Positions 11,738-23,126 of a stretch of DNA of 64,000 bases are shown piece after piece. The notes beneath the pieces were generated by a model that saw nothing but the letters and a program-made list of their open reading frames with translations, searched no databases and had not been told where the DNA came from. Position 1 is the first letter of the stretch; every line of letters starts with the position of its first letter. Origin of the DNA: Camarhynchus parvulus (Eukaryota; Chordata; Aves; Passeriformes; Thraupidae); the NCBI RefSeq assembly GCF_901933205.1, contig NC_044572.1:112170965-112234964 (forward strand), given 5' to 3'. The translations under genes and the position numbers were made by a program.

Positions 11738-13413
11738 AGTGCTGTGCACCTTTACATATTCTTTATTTATATAATTTTTACATTTTGTGGAATGCAAGCC
11801 TGGTCAGACATCCCTCTTCCAATATCCTTGTTGCATCTGCATACACCCTTTCCCCACAACTAATCCAGTTTGTGAACTCATGCCTGTCTGTAGACAAAAT
11901 GATATTTCTATTGCTTTTCCTCATATCTCTCTAAATTCACACAAGAAGACAGCAATAAGCAAAGCACAAAGTCTTCCTTAAGGAGAAGAGCACAGATTCC
12001 TCACTTTGAGAGAATTATGTGATATTTAGAGATGAGGGGACCAAAATGGAGACCTGAAGTATACTTCCTGGAAGTTAAGTGTAGCTGGATGCTTTTTCTT
12101 CAGAAAGAAATACATAACTGGAATCAAAACTCTTCTTGGGAACCCATCTCTTTCAGAGAATTTAACTTTAAGGGACAAATTAATCGCAGTTTAGACAGTG
12201 AGAGTGGGCAAGACAGGAAGATTATCTTCCCTTCTCCTTAATGTGTCCCAGGAATCTAAATCACCTAGTTAAGAAACTCCTTTTACAAGACCCTTTCAGC
12301 AAATTCAAAATCCTTTCTCAGAAAAAAAAACTAACTGAAAGGTCCCCACTCTCCCCTCATTTCTTCCACTTCACCAGAAGGGCTTAGCCAGTCTGTGCCC
12401 CCCAACACCATCTCCTCACTGTGCACCCTCCCTGTGCTTCCTCCAGGATCATGAGCTACCTACCCACCACTCTCCCACCTGACAATAGGAAAGTTATCTC
12501 AAGCTTTCTGCCTTGCCAGCAGCCAAACTGGAAAGTTCTTCTAAGTTTTCACTTTATCCCAGTTGAAAAAGGTTCTCTGTAATTCATCTTGCTATCAGAC
12601 ACTGATTCCAGTTATGCCTTTCTCTGAACTCAATGATTACCTGGTTGTTAGCCCAGTGGAAATGTCTGGATGGATACCAAATTACTTTTCAGAAGCCAAA
12701 CACATTATTCACTATAAGCCTCTCTTTAATACTGCCTGTGGTAAATATTCCTTTCAAGCCTTTCCTCTCTCCCTGCCTATTTTCAGTATCAGCTCTTGTT
12801 ATCACAGCATGACCATGAGTTGGGTTCCTTGTCAGCTTATAAATCCCAGGTCTCACTTGGTCACTGTTTTTAGCTGGGTTTTCAAAGTATTAGAAATAGT
12901 AACATTTTGTTTAAATGGTCTGTGTTTTCAAACTATCGATACTCTTCTATAAGCCTGTCCTCTTTCATGTTTCCTGTTGCCTTGTTCTTTGTGCCATCTG
13001 TAAAAGCTTTTGGTAATGATCACTCTTCAAAGTTGTGATGGAAATTATGTCACGTTTGAACTAACGCTGCAGAACTGATCAAAATTACCTCCATTCAGTG
13101 AGGTACGGCTAAATGCTCTTTGAAATCCATGATGAATTGCTATCAATCCATTTGATGCCTCTCTGCTGGTAGTAGTAAGCTGTCAGATTTTTGATTAGCA
13201 AAGGAAAGGTTAAAAGTCCTAAACTTCACAAAGTATAGTACAGTTCACCCTCTGCTTTTAGCAGCCAAAGTCTTGATTTCATAAAAGAAATGAAATCATG
13301 CAAACTGCCAGCAATAGGGAACAGCTAATTCAGTTAGGTCGACTCTTCTGGAGCTTAAATTTTCATTTCAGAACAATATTCTTTCCAAATATAATTTAAT
13401 AAAATTAGGGCAA

Positions 13414-13515
13414 TCATTTAAAGCAGTTTAGCAAGTGATCTTTTGATGGTATCAAAATCTGGTATTAATTTAAACCAATGTATTGAATCCATTTCATTGT
13501 TGTGTACTTTTTAAA
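13414..13515 (+). repeat. Unclassified dispersed repeat, copy B
   Basis: Partner of the repeat at 11636-11737, 1.78 kb away in the same orientation. Overall similarity by eye is about 80%. Confidence 0.5.
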
Positions 13516-15420
13516 AAAATATTTTCATTCTTGTTTGGAATGATGAAGAAATTTTAAAAACAACCTGGAAAGGAGTCAATTTTATATGACATTTCTTAAT
13601 ACACTCTTCCTATTATGTAAAATGCTGTTCATTTCAATAAATATAAGAACAAAAATGTACCAGTGGTAAAACGTTCTCTTCAACATTAGACCAAGCAGAG
13701 AACTATAAGGTTTCTCTTTTCCCTTAGGAATCTATCTACATATCTGTAACACAACTTCTTCTTAAAAATTCTTGAATGTAGAAAATTATTCAGTTTACTG
13801 GAAGCTTGAAAGATAATTTTAAAAGAATACAGGATCCTGTTGATATCAGTTGGTCTCAGTAAATTACTTCAGGAACAATGAGGGTAAGAAAAATACATAG
13901 AAAAAGTGCATCTGGAGAGGGTAAGAGACAGCATCTCCCAGAGTTTTGTCAGAGTATGTTTATGGTTTTGATAAGTGCAGATCCTAGTTAAAGCTGTAAC
14001 TTTAGTCAGGAGATTTTCTTCCCTGCAGCTGTCACAAGAAACTACAATTTTGCTTACAGCCCGCCCTAAATTTTAAAGAAAAAAAGTCATGAGGTAAGAA
14101 GAATGGAGAAAAAAGCCTTTTTGCTTCCAAGGACAAATAGGTTTTTTTATCCCCTTCAGCCAACTTACTTCCAAAAATATCTTCTGAGACCTCAGAGGAA
14201 AAGCTAATCTCAAAAGAAAAGGTTTGGGGTAGAGGTAGATTCTGCTAATGCCAAGAACCACACAGCTGTAGGACTTTCCTCACATGAGGTCAGACAACTT
14301 TACCAGGTATCTGCAAACCCATTTCATGCTTCCCCTCCTCCATAGGAGGACTGTGCTTCCCACACAGTGCCTACATTTCCCACCAGTACAAGAGGCAATG
14401 TGACACCTTCTTTTTCTCTTACTCTCTCCCCAGGACAGGCAGCAGCCCCAGGACAGCACTACACCCCTCATGCCACGGCTTGCACGGAGTGTCCATCCAC
14501 CCAGCTGACAGCAGAGCCCCTGGCATGGTGCACGTGCTGCACAGCTGATCCAAACACAGGGAGAGATCCTGCAAACCACCCACCCTCTTGGGAGAGCCAA
14601 GAGCCATGGGCAGGAACAGAGCCCTGTCTACTCAACACAGAGCTTTTTCTGCACAACAAAAATGACCACTCTATGTGTGTCTGAGGAGCCCAGGGTGTTT
14701 ACAATAGACCTGGTCTTGCTCTGTTATAAGCTTTAGTGATTAGACTTGGCTTTTAAATCTAACTTTTGCTGTGTGTTTAAAGACAGTGAATACCAGCATC
14801 TCCATTTTACATGTGAGGAAAACCATGAAGTGAACTCATCGGGACAGGAAAAAGTGTTGAAGCTTGATAGTAAAACCAAGAGAAGAATCCAGGTCTCCTG
14901 AGAAATGCTTTAAGAAGCCATACTGTTGACACGGTACTAAAGGACCATTCCCAGTCAGACTTCAGAACAAATCTCTTCTCACAGGAGCTGTATCAAACTC
15001 AGCTACTTTTTTGTCAGGAGTTTGTACATGTGATTGAAGTGGCATTCTCCTGTTATTTTTTTTTTCCTCTGAGGAAGCTCTGAGTTTTCCCTCTCAGCAG
15101 AAAAACACTCCACCAGACCTGTAAGAGATTTCATTCACCCAGCACTCCATGTACAAGCTGCTGACATGCTGACTCACTGGTGTCCATGAGCTTTAGCAGC
15201 CCTTATGCAGAAGCAGCAAAACCACTCCTGTAGTGGTATTATAGCAAGGAATTGGCCAAGGCCTGCCTATACCACAGGCTATGGCTGAATTTGAGCCTGT
15301 TTCTGAGGCATCTTGAGATTCTGGAGTCTCCTAAATCTACCACAGCTTTGACATTTCAACACTTTGAAAATCTCAGAACAGAGGGAGGAACTTTTTTTTG
15401 TCACCCAAAAAGTGACCCAG

Positions 15421-15487
15421 TGTCAGGCCTGGAGTGTCAGGCAGTTGGGCTAGATGATTATTGTAATAATTCCAACTGAACTATTCT
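15421..15487 (+). mobile_element. Short CR1 3'-end fragment
   Basis: The text 'cagttgggctagatgatta' followed by 'attccaactgaactattcta' is the typical last 60 bases of a CR1 element before its ATTCT-type tail. Only this scrap remains. Confidence 0.6.
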
Positions 15488-15848
15488 AACAATGTTAAAC
15501 ATTTAAATGAGCAAAGGGAGAAGGAGTTGTGCCTGCCTTGTCTGCCTGTCCAGTGGGGGTTAGGAGGAGAAGAGCAGATCTGGAATTCAGAGTTGAGAAA
15601 CAGCAGCAAAGGGCCTCAGACAAAGCCTGTACTCAGCTGGAAGGTTAAAAGAGCCTCAGTATATCCCCATCCCACTTTAGATTTGTGGCAGCTGGAGGGG
15701 GGCTATTGTGGGATGGCTGGGGGACAGGATCTGCCTCTCCCTTACCATCTTATTTCCCAAACTTCCCACAGACCTTGTCTTTCCTCACAAAAGGAAATCA
15801 CTGCAGGGTACATTGTTCATGGGTCATTAAAATCCATCCTGAGATACT

Positions 15849-15879
15849 TCACATATACTCATGCAGAGAGTATATGTGA
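15849..15879. repeat. Perfect 12-bp hairpin with 7-base loop
   Basis: TCACATATACTC at 15849-15860 and its exact reverse complement at 15868-15879 flank the loop ATGCAGA. Confidence 0.85.
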
Positions 15880-16074
15880 GGAAAAAATGGAGGGACATGA
15901 GAGGTTTGAACAAAAATGAAGAAAATAAACCTTTTGCACGAACGTTTGAAATATTTCAAGACCATAAGAAAATTTAAAACTGTTGGATTTTATTTGCCTG
16001 CACTTCAGCTAATGATTCTATCAGTGTGTAAAGCACTTGCCACACAAAAAACCTATGAAAGAAATCTAACAAAG

Positions 16075-16120
16075 AAAAAAAAATCAACACCCCCCAAAAA
16101 AAAAATTTTTTTTTTTTACC
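16075..16120. repeat. Low-complexity A-run / C-run / A-run / T-run
   Basis: Adjacent homopolymer runs of A, C, A and then T. Prone to slippage and possible sequencing error. Confidence 0.8.
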
Positions 16121-17687
16121 ACCCAATTGAGAGATGGGTCAAGAGGAAATTCAAGGAAAGGCTAATGTAGGAACAAGAAGGAAAGTGAGCAATAGCTATC
16201 TAGAGCCTTACAAAAACAGTCTTAGGAAGGTAGCAGAAGAAGAGAAAAAAGGAAATATATATGCACCATACAATCCATACATGCTAACTTCTAGGGCTAA
16301 GTTTGGAGTTATTTCCCATGCCCAGGCCAGTCAATCAGCTGTCTTTGTTACAGACTGATGGTTTAGAAAATCTCTGCCTTTGCAACTGTGTGACTGTCAA
16401 GTATGGAGTCTCTTTTCTTGAAGAAGAATAAAAAACAAATTAAATCTCTACCCTGAATGAAGGTCAAAAGGGGATGCAGGGGTATAAAAATCACATCACA
16501 AAACTGGAGCCAACCACTTTTTCTAAACTGACCACAGGCATCTCTTTTTATTGCACTGACTAGTAAATTTATTTTCATTATTCAAGAGTATTCAACTGAT
16601 TATAACTCATCTTTTTTAAGTACCTTATCAACAAATTCAGTGGTTCTCATAACTTCCCCTTTTATCAAGTCTGACAATTACTTCATCATTCTGCAATTGC
16701 TTGACCCTTATCATGCATCCCTTAGAAAAGAGAATCCCTTCCAATACCTCCATTTTTTTCCATGTACAAGCTGATTTCATTGGAGCAATGAATACTCCAC
16801 AGTTCTGGGATTTTTTTTCCCCGAAACTTTATCAGAATTCAAACAGGCTGTGGAGAAAGAGTCCAAGAAGTTTCATGATTTCAGTGCCCTGTATTGCTCA
16901 TTAGCACCCTGCTGAACAGCACTGTCCAAGCATGCCTACAGATTGCAAATGAAAGGGACAAAAAGAGACAGGAAGCACAGTGCAAACTAAAATATTCACC
17001 AATACACAAGTGTAAGTGCAAGCATAAGTAACAGTGCATTTCACTAAGTGGTTTAGTTTGAAACCTTCACTAATACAGACACAGAGCTTTCTCCTCTTTC
17101 CTGAAAAGCAATGGAAAAGGTATTTCAGCACTTTCTCTACTTTCTTCAATTCAACATCAACAACTGGAGTTAAACACTGCTAAACAGAGAAAAAACATCC
17201 CTTCCTTTACATTAAGCCTTTCCTCCTATCTTTATCATTTCCTGGCTTTCCCTCCCTCCGTGTTAAAGAAATCATTAGGTGCCAAGGCAGCAATGGATCA
17301 GTGCCCACATGACTGGACACATAAGCTGTCCCTTGGAGTCTCCTCGCAGTGGAAATAAAAGCCGCCTTGTACAAGTTTCCCTCTTTCACTCAAGCTTTTT
17401 TCCCTCGGATGCAGCAGCATCTCATCCCTAGAGGGCAGCCAATGAACACAGCTCCAGGCACAAAGCGCTTTCCCTCAGGCTGCAGGATTTATCACATTTA
17501 ACCAGCTCATCCTTTCTTTCTCTAACACACAAGTGCAAGCAAACCACTGTGACTGACAAGGTTTGGGTCATTTCAGTTGCTTATTTTCCAGTTCCTCACC
17601 GTAGGACTTCCATAATCCACCCCCTCCCCTGCCAAACTTAGGGACGGTCTTTTTCACCTCTTCCAACCGGTACCCAAAATCTCTTAC

Positions 17688-17947
17688 CTTATGATGACAA
17701 ACATGACCAGAGAGTTTCCCACCAAGCCCACAACGAAGACCACCGAGTAGACGGCGGTGATGATGATGGGAATGGCAGGGGAGATGCTGGTGTGGTTGTG
17801 CTGGCCGTCCCCAAAGCCCCCAGTGGCATTGGTGTCATAGTCTGCCCAGCCCGGGAGCCAGCTGCTGCTGGTGCTGGGGGGCCGGCAGGGCCCTGGGGAG
17901 CAGGTGGAGTCTGGCTCCTCACGGAAAATCTGTATGGGGGCATCCAT
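17688..17947 (-). CDS. OPRK1: OPRK1 first coding exon: kappa opioid receptor N-terminus and TM1 (partial CDS)
   Basis: This exon encodes residues 1-86 and two bases of codon 87 of the kappa-type opioid receptor, a Gi/o-coupled plasma-membrane GPCR for dynorphin peptides. The ATG at 17947 opens with MDAPIQIFREEP, close to the known mammalian kappa-receptor start. The extracellular tail (about 1-57) carries two N-glycosylation sequons, N40-A-T and N51-H-T. TM1 follows at about 58-85 and contains GLVGNSLVMF, where N78 is position 1.50; this part is almost invariant in the family. The frame ends AT-A/AG followed by donor GTAAGA at 17687, splitting an Arg codon. The next exon supplies A and then Tyr-Thr-Lys-Met, so the phase agrees. 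The extracellular tail differs much more from mammals than TM1 does, which is normal for opioid receptors. The tail is one residue longer than in human. Assignment to kappa rather than mu, delta or nociceptin receptor rests on the N-terminal sequence. Confidence 0.97.
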
Positions 17948-17998
17948 AGGGCTACAGTCCGAGACCAGGAGGAGTGCACACAGCAGGAGGCAAGTATG
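17948..17998 (-). other. OPRK1: OPRK1 5' UTR segment of the start-codon exon, with splice acceptor
   Basis: Fifty-one bases separate the ATG from a strong acceptor. On the minus strand a run of about 30 pyrimidines (roughly 18001-18032) ends in TTTCCAG, with the AG at 17999-18000. This matches the known organisation of mammalian OPRK1, in which the first exon is entirely untranslated and the start codon lies in exon 2. The base at -3 of the ATG is C and +4 is G, a moderate Kozak context. The exon boundary is inferred from the acceptor; no transcript data were available. Confidence 0.8.
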
Positions 17999-18488
17999 CT
18001 GGAAAGAGGGAAGAGGGAGAAAGAAAGAGAAGTATTTTTACAGCCACAGAACATTAAGACCTCTGAAACTTGTATGTGTTGAGGGGAGCTCTGCTGTGAT
18101 GGGAACTGTAATTTTCAAAGCACATATTTAAGCAAATCACATTCATATTAAATGATTTCAAGTTTTACATCTTGCTATGTAATGCTGCTTCTCCAAGTGC
18201 ACAAGGAAAGTTTTCCTCCACTTTCAAAGGTTGCATAGTGAAGCAAGCCAGATGGGAACAGCTCAGATCCACCCCCACACTTTAACCCTGTCTTTCCTGT
18301 CTTTCATATTTTAAGTCAAACTCTATCCTAACAAGGGCTCCTCATTGCTTAAGCTCTGCTATAAATGGGAAGGAGACAGAGAAACCCACCACCTCTCTGC
18401 ACATCTGCTTTAACATCCTGCCCTGAGTTATATTTTCCTGATCCCATACCTGCTTTCATAGAAAAGCCACATTAATGACAAAAAGTAC
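17999..18488 (-). other. OPRK1: Predicted OPRK1 intron 1 (within 5' UTR), about 490 bp
   Basis: This lies between the predicted non-coding exon and the start-codon exon. The acceptor side is excellent (long pyrimidine tract, CAG). The donor side, AAAG|GTACTT at 18488, is only moderate. A short intron here fits what is known of the rodent gene, where a second promoter lies inside intron 1. No repeat is recognised in it. Confidence 0.5.
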
Positions 18489-18830
18489 CTTTCAGTCCAG
18501 GAAAAGAAGCGGAGTCCTCAAACAGGTGCTCTTGGCAGGAAAAGAAAATAATAAAGCCGCTGTGCTTGGCTCCTGGAAGTGCCACTGACCACCTAGGACT
18601 TTTGGATGTGAGGCACCTGCGCCCTCAGAGAGGCGTGCTGGCAGCAGAGCCGGCTCCCAGGCATGAGCTGCAGCGTGCAGCAGCAGCAGATGCTGCTGTT
18701 CCAGCTCCCACCACTTCGCCTTTTCTCTCTCAGGCTCCCTCTGCCTCCCTCTCGCTCTGCCACGGCTCCAGCAGCACTCTGCACTGATGCACACGTTCTC
18801 CACTGTCTCTGTCCCCGCAGCTCAGAAGCT
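18489..18830 (-). promoter_or_regulatory. OPRK1: Candidate OPRK1 non-coding exon 1 and core promoter
   Basis: This block is clearly richer in G+C and CpG than the AT-rich DNA around it, and it sits directly upstream of the start-codon exon with a possible donor at its 3' edge (18488). No good TATA box is visible at its upstream edge, consistent with the GC-rich TATA-less promoter described for the mammalian gene. It contains CAG/CTG-rich stretches (about 18660-18700) and several minus-strand ATGs. The longest upstream ORF runs from 18803 to a TGA at 18492, three bases before the proposed donor. The transcription start cannot be placed from sequence alone. Confidence 0.45.
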
Positions 18831-21800
18831 CACATGACTTCTTTCTAAACACTGAGATGCAGATAATTTGAAAGAAAAGCAAGAAATAAGTTCTGTTGTG
18901 AATGAATGCTTATTTTAATACACTTTTCCAAGTATTCTTTCCTCAATTCCCCTGCACTCCCAGGCCTCAAGAAATAATCCTCTTTGCCTTATTGAATCCC
19001 ACAGGATTTCAGACTAGTAGACGCTGAATAAAAGAGGAATTTTAAGTTTAGATGCCTTGCCTGGTCCATCAGCTCTTTCATGTCTTGACTCCACAACTGT
19101 GTCCAAAACATTTCTCACTGGGTAGCTGTGCCCCTGATCCTTTGCACCTGCAACTGCAAAGTCAGAAGCAGGCTACCAAAGGAAAGGGGGGCACCCTAAT
19201 TACTGTACAGTTTTTTTCAAGCTGTCCCACACCATGTGAGAAGCCCAGAATTCCCTGTAGCACTTTATTCTCCCAGCTGCAGCCAGAAACAGGGAGGTGG
19301 TGTGTACAGAAATCACATCCCTCAGAGTTTATCCCTAATATACTCCCTCAAGCAGGAGTTAGCAAGGCACCAATATATGTGTTCAAGTGTCTTTTAACTT
19401 GCATATAGACCTTGAAATCCCCACCAGAACTCTCTAAATGGCAAATTGGAAGAGAAGAGGCAGAGCCTGAGTTATTCCTAGTCCTTTGGAAGAGGCTGGG
19501 AACAGCCAGACTGGCTGCATCTCAAAGTGTGCAGCAGGAAAACCAGACTCTGGAGAAAGAGAGAGGCTTTGGGTTTCCTTCGAGCTTTTCCAATCTTGAA
19601 ACTTTACTTCATGCTCCTCTTGTTGAGTGTCTGTGATACAACTGAGTTTTCTATTCTAAACCAATTTTTTTTTTCCTAAACCTATAATCAAGAGAATAAA
19701 TTATGTCAGCTGAGTGAGAAATCATGTAGGAGGCTTCAAAGGTTCAGAACTCACTCTCTTAGAGGAAAGGGCTTGTTCCAATGTGATAATGGCTTTTACT
19801 GTGGTCACTGTTTTCTCCAGAACTTCAGTAACTGCTCATGATCCTGTGTATAGAGCTGTCTAAAGTTTCACTTTCAATGATGATGGATAAAAATCCAAAA
19901 TAACAAATGTGAGACAGAAGTGTCCCTGAGACAGGGACACAAACCTAAGAAGAAGTCATTTTTTTGAAGATGAAGTAGATCCTAACATAAAAGCTACTCC
20001 AATTCTGGTTTTATCCTCTGCAATCCATGGTCTCCTACCCATGTACTGAAGGGAACTACTTTTGCTGTATCTTCTCATAAATAATCATACTGGCAATTTT
20101 CAACTTCTTATTAGCATCTTCCCCAGAATTTTCCACATTCTGCAATTAAAATATACAGGACAGTTTTAAGACAGCAAATGAGTGTTTTAGCACTCATTCA
20201 TAATTTAACTCTTATGAGCAATCATCTGCAATTGCTACAGGTGGACCCAAAACTTCTATATGGGGAAGGAAACCTATTATTGCTCTGAGTAAATATACAG
20301 CACAGATGATACAAAAAAGTAAGATAAATAGCAGACTCACAGCTTTTTGAATGTTCAGTGGTTGGACAATAAGCTGCTCTAGCTAAATTCTGTGCTGAAA
20401 CTCTCCACAGATCTCAGAGTTAGCACCAAAAAGTCACTGGCCCTTCATGGAGTTTGCAATGTAACTATATGGGACTGGAATGAGGTGGAGTTTCACCACA
20501 ACTTTGCAAATTACAGGCTGAGTCAGAGGCAGTGTTTAAGTTGCCAGATGCTTTTTGTTTATGTGTGTTCCATATTGGAGACCCAGCTTTGGCTCTTGGT
20601 TGCTGTAGCACCTTGTGATACAGTAGAAATAAAGTACTTGGCTAAGGGAAATGGGTTGTCTTCTGAAAGTCAAATCAAAATCATATGCACTGTTAAAAAA
20701 TAATATTTTCCTTTCTTGAATTGGCTTTGCAAATGAAAACCTGAATTTCAGGATTATCAGCAGCAACTGGTCTTGCTGCAGGTACCAGAAACAGCCACCA
20801 TGATATTGAAAGGAAAATTAAATGCAGAGGGAGAACCACTGTGCATCACCATCTTCCTCTTCTTCAGTCCCTGACTGCACAGTGCCTCTGTGCCCTTCCC
20901 AACAGTCCTGTGGAAAAGGGCAGAGTCTCCTGGAGTCACAGGGCAGGGCGACCTAACCCAGACTGCCCACACACCAGTGCCAGAAACCCCTGCTCCCTCT
21001 AAGGGCTTACATCAGACAGAAGGCCCTGCTTTCAAAGGAAAGCAAGGAAATATTTAGAGAAGAAAGACAGCACAAAAAACCCATTGTCTCACCTCTCAAC
21101 TGCCATTTTCCTTGTAATGTTCTTACAAACACGTGGATTGCATGCCCCCCAGGTTTTTGCTGTAATACTTTAGACCCGATGGTGTTCACCTCACTGGACT
21201 TTGGGAAACTCAACAGAAACCACTTGGACCTTTTAAATTAAACAATGCAAAGCTATATATCAAATTCCATAATTATAGAAAATTGTTTATAAATTATAAA
21301 TTCCAGCTTTCAAAACTGAAAAAAAATCACATTCAGCTGCCTGAAACCTAGGAACTACAACATGTGCATCTACACAAATTTTGACTTTCTCCAGGCTCTC
21401 TGACTCAATTTAAAGTCAGCTATACAATATTGCTAAATAAAGTGGAAGGGCAAACATAAACTGGGAATTTTGTATCTGTGAAGCATTTTCTTTTACAATC
21501 CTAGTGAAATTCTTTGAATGAATAAGAAACCTGGGAGGAGGGAAATATGTGATATTTAACAATAGCAGGCAGGAAGGGCTTCAGCACTGTCTTTTTTCTT
21601 ATCCAAAGCTAAAGATTTATTGTGCCCCCATCAGTGGCACAGTGTTTTGAAACCTTAAAGATGTGGTGGGACATTAATTCAGCCCTGACTCAGAGGTAAG
21701 AATGAACCACTTTGAATCACTGGCATGACTCTGTGCAGCACCGTGCCATCTGCTCGCTGTGCTGCAACACAGACCCAGCTCCATCACCTCAGCACACTCA

Positions 21801-22103
21801 GTGAAAGCTGACACTGTTTTCTAGAAAACCATGACACTTTATGGGTTTCAGTCAAATGTGCAGGATAGGACAAACCTTGATGTTCAGGCATGAACTGTAA
21901 CGCTGTACACTTTGGAAAAAGATCATTTTCAGAGATCACCTATTCTAGAGGTTGGAGAAGAGACCACATGAGTTAAGTGGAGCACACTATCAAGATGCTT
22001 CTTCAGCTAATATTTGTTTTTACTACATGATTAATCAAAGGCTACAATGATAGTGAGCCTGTGTAAAGGTAGGCGACGCTGGAAACACTTTCTGGTGGCT
22101 CCA

Positions 22104-22117
22104 GTTGCCAAGGAAAC
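22104..22117 (+). promoter_or_regulatory. RFX/X-box-like motif (GTTGCCAAGGAAAC)
   Basis: This closely resembles the RFX consensus, a GTTGCC / GGNAAC imperfect palindrome. It sits in a block (about 22050-22230) that keeps more CpG dinucleotides than its surroundings, about 3.6 kb upstream of the predicted OPRK1 first exon. Regulatory function is inference. Confidence 0.3.
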
Positions 22118-23052
22118 AAAGTTCTCTTGTCTCTCTGCATCCAGAAATGTTAGCTCTCTGTGTGAACACAGCTCTCGGGAAATGGTGTGTTCTGTGCTCT
22201 TCAAAAGACCCGCAAGGGAGACGAAGCGGCAAAAAAGAGATGAGAAAGTATATGCAGTGCTACTCAAACAGCTTTTGTACACATATTTTATTCACAGCAG
22301 ACTAACATTCATCATAAGACTTGTGCTTTGCTTTTACTTGTCAACAACAGAAGTTCATGTTACATATTGAAAAAAATTACTGGTGCAGACCTCCACTGTG
22401 ACCTTCAGAAACCATCCCAATAAAGTGCTGAGCACTGGGATAGCTTCTGTCCCAAGGCATGTCCTCCTTCCACGGAAAAGTCCCTGTGTGGTTATGAAGA
22501 GACCAGCCACCCTGGAACTTCCAGCTGCAGGGAGGGACTGGGGCAGGCATTGAAAGGTTTCTGACTCTGGGACTTTAAAAACGAGGGGAGTTGTACAGAG
22601 AAGAGCTAACTGGCAGTGAGAAGGTCTGGCTGGTTTTAAGGAGTTCAGAAGATCCCAGCAGGAGGCCATTTGCCTTGCTCTGCTGTCACCCTGCCTCCCC
22701 AGCAGCACTTCTGTCCACAGCTGGCCATGGCACGCTTGCCAGGTCCTTGGAGCAGAGGCAGAATTGTCAAAACAGGTCACCACTTTGTTATCTGCCCTGC
22801 ATTTCATTCCATCAAGATCCTCAGCTGGAAGTTTTATAACTTCTCACTTTTCTGGAGCAGGCTAGAGCTGTGACTCCAGCGAAACAAAATGTTGCTTAAA
22901 GCAGGTAAATGTGAGCTACAGAACAACTTCTAAGACTTCTCTTTAAAAGAGAAAATTGTGGTATTCTTCAGGTATCTATATAAGGATACAGATACTTGAT
23001 CTACAGACTGGCTCATCTGATACAGATTTTTTTTTAACAATAAAAAAGCCTA

Positions 23053-23126
23053 ACTAAACAAACAAACAAAAAAAAAAATCACACAAACCAATCAAACAAA
23101 AAGAAACAAAGACAAAGCAAAACAAT
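23053..23126 (+). repeat. A-rich low-complexity tract (CAAA-type)
   Basis: Irregular CAAA/AAAC repeats with an A-run in the middle. No retroposon body is recognised next to it. Confidence 0.8.

Larger units (their letters stand above)
4213..17687 (-). other. OPRK1: OPRK1 intron between the two coding exons (13.5 kb)
   Basis: Bounded by donor GTAAGA (17687) and acceptor CTGCAG (4213). It is AT-rich. It contains an old CR1 fragment (about 6045-6470), a solo LTR (9944-10326), a CR1 3' scrap (15421-15487), a pair of related unclassified repeats (11636-11737 and 13414-13515), a DR1 motif (9444-9456) and a short perfect hairpin (15849-15879). The ORFs here (up to 130 codons, e.g. 15527-15919 and 12563-12952) show no recognisable domain, and none is credible as an exon. 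The remainder, including 4213-6000, 6471-9440, 10333-11600 and 15930-17680, shows only AT-rich unique-looking sequence to my eye. Confidence 0.9.

Noticed and set aside
12563..12952. 129-codon plus ORF in the OPRK1 intron
   Set aside because: Low-complexity hydrophobic translation from pyrimidine-rich DNA, with no domain.
15527..15919. 130-codon plus ORF in the OPRK1 intron
   Set aside because: No recognisable protein similarity, runs through the hairpin at 15849, and is opposite in strand to the host gene.
17792..18082. Plus-strand ORFs over the OPRK1 first coding exon
   Set aside because: Antisense shadows of a GC-rich coding exon; the minus frame is clearly the receptor.
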